DNA of 9,924 nt from the NCBI GenBank assembly GCA_937930275.1, contig CALGLM010000135.1, forward strand, positions 1 through 9,924, in the 5' to 3' direction. Origin of the DNA: an uncultured Ignavibacteria bacterium (GTDB taxonomy: Bacteria; Bacteroidota; Ignavibacteria; Ignavibacteriales; Melioribacteraceae). Shown here piece after piece: positions 8,560 to 9,924 of the stretch (the first letter of the stretch is position 1; each line of letters starts with the position of its first letter). Under the pieces are notes generated by a model. That model worked only from the letters and a program-made list of their open reading frames with translations. It did no database searches and was not told the origin of the DNA. The position numbers and the translations under genes are program-made.

Positions 8560-9460
8560 TATAGAGGTAAAATTGAAAGAATTGGGTATAAAAAACAATT
8601 TTTTAGCAATCGAAAAAGAATTCTCAAATTTAAAAGAATCTAAGATTGTAATTATATCAGCTCCGTTTGAAAAAACTGTTAGTTACGGTAAAGGAACTGC
8701 AAAAGGTCCTAAAGGAATAATTTCGGCTTCCCATTATGTCGAGTTTTATGATGAAGAACTTGATAGAGAACTATGTTTTGAAAAAGGAATTTGTACATTA
8801 GAAGAACTTGATTTAGAAAATTTAACACCGAAAAAAGCTTTAGACCTAATATATAAAGCAACTAAAGATATGATAGCTTTAGATAAATTTGTCGTAGTTT
8901 TAGGAGGCGAACATTCTATAAGTTACGCACCAATAAAGGCGCATCTCGAATTTTATGAAAATGTCTCCGTTTTACAGTTTGATGCACATTCTGATTTGCG
9001 TGATTCATATCAAGGTAGTAAATATTCTCATGCTTCCGTAATGGCGCGTGTTGCGGAATTAACAAAAGATATAACACAAGTTGGAATACGTGCTCAAGCA
9101 ATTGAAGAAAGCAAATTTATAAAAGAAAACGGAATTAAAACATTTTATGCCAGAGATCTTAGAACAGGTAAATATTTAGATTGGCAGTTAGAAGTATTAA
9201 ATTCTCTAAAAGAAAACGTTTATATTACGTTTGACGTTGACGGTTTAGATCCCTCAATTATTCCAGCTACCGGTACTCCCGAACCGGGAGGTTTAATGTG
9301 GGATGAAACTATGAATCTTTTGCATTTAATCGGAAAAAATCGTAATATAATAGGAATGGATGTTGTAGAATTAGCACCATCCAAAAAAGATGAAATGAGT
9401 AGCTTTAATACTGCAAAATTAGTCTATAAGATGTTAAATTACGCATTTATTAATAAGTGA
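8552..9460 (+). CDS. speB: Agmatinase-type ureohydrolase
   Basis: A binuclear manganese hydrolase of the arginase/agmatinase family, 302 residues. All six expected metal ligands are visible: H121 in G118-G-E-H-S, D144, H146 and D148 in DAHSDLR, and D228 and D230 in [18 protein letters not shown] (about 159-167) and TGTPEPGG (240-247) are also typical. The likely reaction is agmatine to putrescine plus urea in the route from arginine to polyamines. Overall similarity fits agmatinase better than arginase or formimidoylglutamase, but substrate choice in this family is hard to prove from sequence, so the symbol is tentative. Arginine decarboxylase (speA) is not in the window. The ATG at 8552 lies 8 bases inside the end of ribBA with no Shine-Dalgarno sequence, suggesting translation coupled to ribBA. 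Confidence 0.87.
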   Translation: MISIEVKLKELGIKNNFLAIEKEFSNLKESKIVIISAPFEKTVSYGKGTAKGPKGIISASHYVEFYDEELDRELCFEKGICTLEELDLENLTPKKALDLIYKATKDMIALDKFVVVLGGEHSISYAPIKAHLEFYENVSVLQFDAHSDLRDSYQGSKYSHASVMARVAELTKDITQVGIRAQAIEESKFIKENGIKTFYARDLRTGKYLDWQLEVLNSLKENVYITFDVDGLDPSIIPATGTPEPGGLMWDETMNLLHLIGKNRNIIGMDVVELAPSKKDEMSSFNTAKLVYKMLNYAFINK

Positions 9461-9469
9461 TAACAATAT

Positions 9470-9924
9470 ATGAAAAAGATAATATTTTTCCTTTTTATTT
9501 TTAGTGTATCTATATTTTCCCAGCCTATAGTTTATATTGCAGATATAAACAAAGAAATTGATTTGGGATTAGCTCCTTATATTAAACGTGTAATTAAAGA
9601 AGCAGAACAAAAAAAAGCTAAATATATTATCTTTAACATCAATACTTTTGGCGGTAGGGTTGACGCTGCCACTCAAATAAAAGATGCTATATTAGATAGC
9701 AAAGTAAAAACCATTGCATTTATAAACAAAAGAGCAATTTCTGCAGGTGCATTAATTGCTCTTTCCTGTGATAAAATTATTATGGTTAAAGGATCTTCAA
9801 TTGGGGCAAGTACGGTTGTTAACGAAAGCGGTCAAAAAGTTTCGGAAAAATATCAATCATATATGCGTGCGGAAATGCGTTCAACTGCGGAAAGAACCGG
9901 AAGAAGAACAGATGTGGCACAAGC
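9470..9924 (+). CDS. NfeD-type membrane serine protease (ClpP-class, N-terminal part, 3' truncated by window edge)
   Basis: The frame from ATG 9470 runs to the window end, giving 151 complete residues. Residues 1-18 form a signal peptide (MKK, then a hydrophobic core, ending about SIFS before QP). The protease domain shows INTFGGRVDAATQI (57-70), the nucleophile region AISAGALIALSCDKI (89-103) with S91 in the S-A-G position, IGAST, and E-K127-x-x-S-x-x-RAEMR-x-x-AE (126-141). In NfeD/1510-N proteases a Ser-Lys dyad does catalysis; S91 and probably K127 fill these roles. In full-length members, membrane helices and a C-terminal OB-fold NfeD domain follow, and a stomatin/SPFH partner is often adjacent; both would lie beyond the window. 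The start is 9 bases after the agmatinase stop, without a Shine-Dalgarno sequence. Confidence 0.9.
   Translation, partial: MKKIIFFLFIFSVSIFSQPIVYIADINKEIDLGLAPYIKRVIKEAEQKKAKYIIFNINTFGGRVDAATQIKDAILDSKVKTIAFINKRAISAGALIALSCDKIIMVKGSSIGASTVVNESGQKVSEKYQSYMRAEMRSTAERTGRRTDVAQ

Noticed and set aside
8916..9101. Open frame of 61 codons on the minus strand inside the agmatinase gene
   Set aside because: It is antisense to the metal-binding region of the ureohydrolase and has no support of its own.

Overview
The window is a strongly AT-rich stretch of bacterial chromosome in which every credible gene lies on the + strand. Twelve genes sit almost end to end: ten are complete, and one is cut at each edge. 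No gap exceeds 42 bases, and I see no tRNA, rRNA, CRISPR array, insertion sequence, phage gene or hairpin terminator. The protein set suggests a member of the Bacteroidota/Ignavibacteriota (FCB) side of the tree, possibly Ignavibacteria or Kapabacteria. The reasons are the endonuclease-type MutL, the fused RibBA, the long form of ThyX, the AT-rich leaders and the many starts with no Shine-Dalgarno sequence. This placement is inference and is moderate at best.

Layout: (1) 1-1053 holds folate and thymidylate metabolism: the C-terminal part of the flavin-dependent thymidylate synthase ThyX, then dihydrofolate reductase FolA. (2) 1057-2907 is the mismatch-repair protein MutL. (3) 2915-5495 is an envelope-related block: a UbiA-family enzyme resembling decaprenyl-phosphate phosphoribosyltransferase, a translationally coupled small lipoprotein of unknown function, and a CNNM/CorC-family membrane protein with CBS domains. 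(4) 5511-7357 holds a single-domain rhodanese, tRNA-guanine transglycosylase Tgt (TTG start) and the Sec accessory protein YajC. (5) 7357-9460 holds the bifunctional riboflavin enzyme RibBA and an agmatinase-type ureohydrolase. (6) 9470 to the edge is the start of an NfeD-type membrane serine protease with a signal peptide.

Spacing between genes is 42, 3, 7, -4, 2, 15, 21, -1, -1, -8 and 9 bases, so the window looks like one long co-transcribed run, perhaps with internal promoters. Most genes have unrelated housekeeping roles. Functional links can be argued for thyX-folA (folate cycle), tgt-yajC (a neighbour pair also found in E. coli) and the UbiA enzyme with its lipoprotein (stop-start overlap). 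Folate, riboflavin and the queuosine precursor all derive from GTP, and ThyX needs FAD, but shared regulation is not shown by the sequence.

I did not find a convincing undescribed system. The points most worth a second look are thyX next to folA, an unusual cofactor-site sequence in FolA, the coupled prenyl-phosphate phosphoribosyltransferase-like enzyme and orphan lipoprotein, and the fact that recognisable Shine-Dalgarno sequences occur only in the rhodanese-tgt-yajC-ribBA block.
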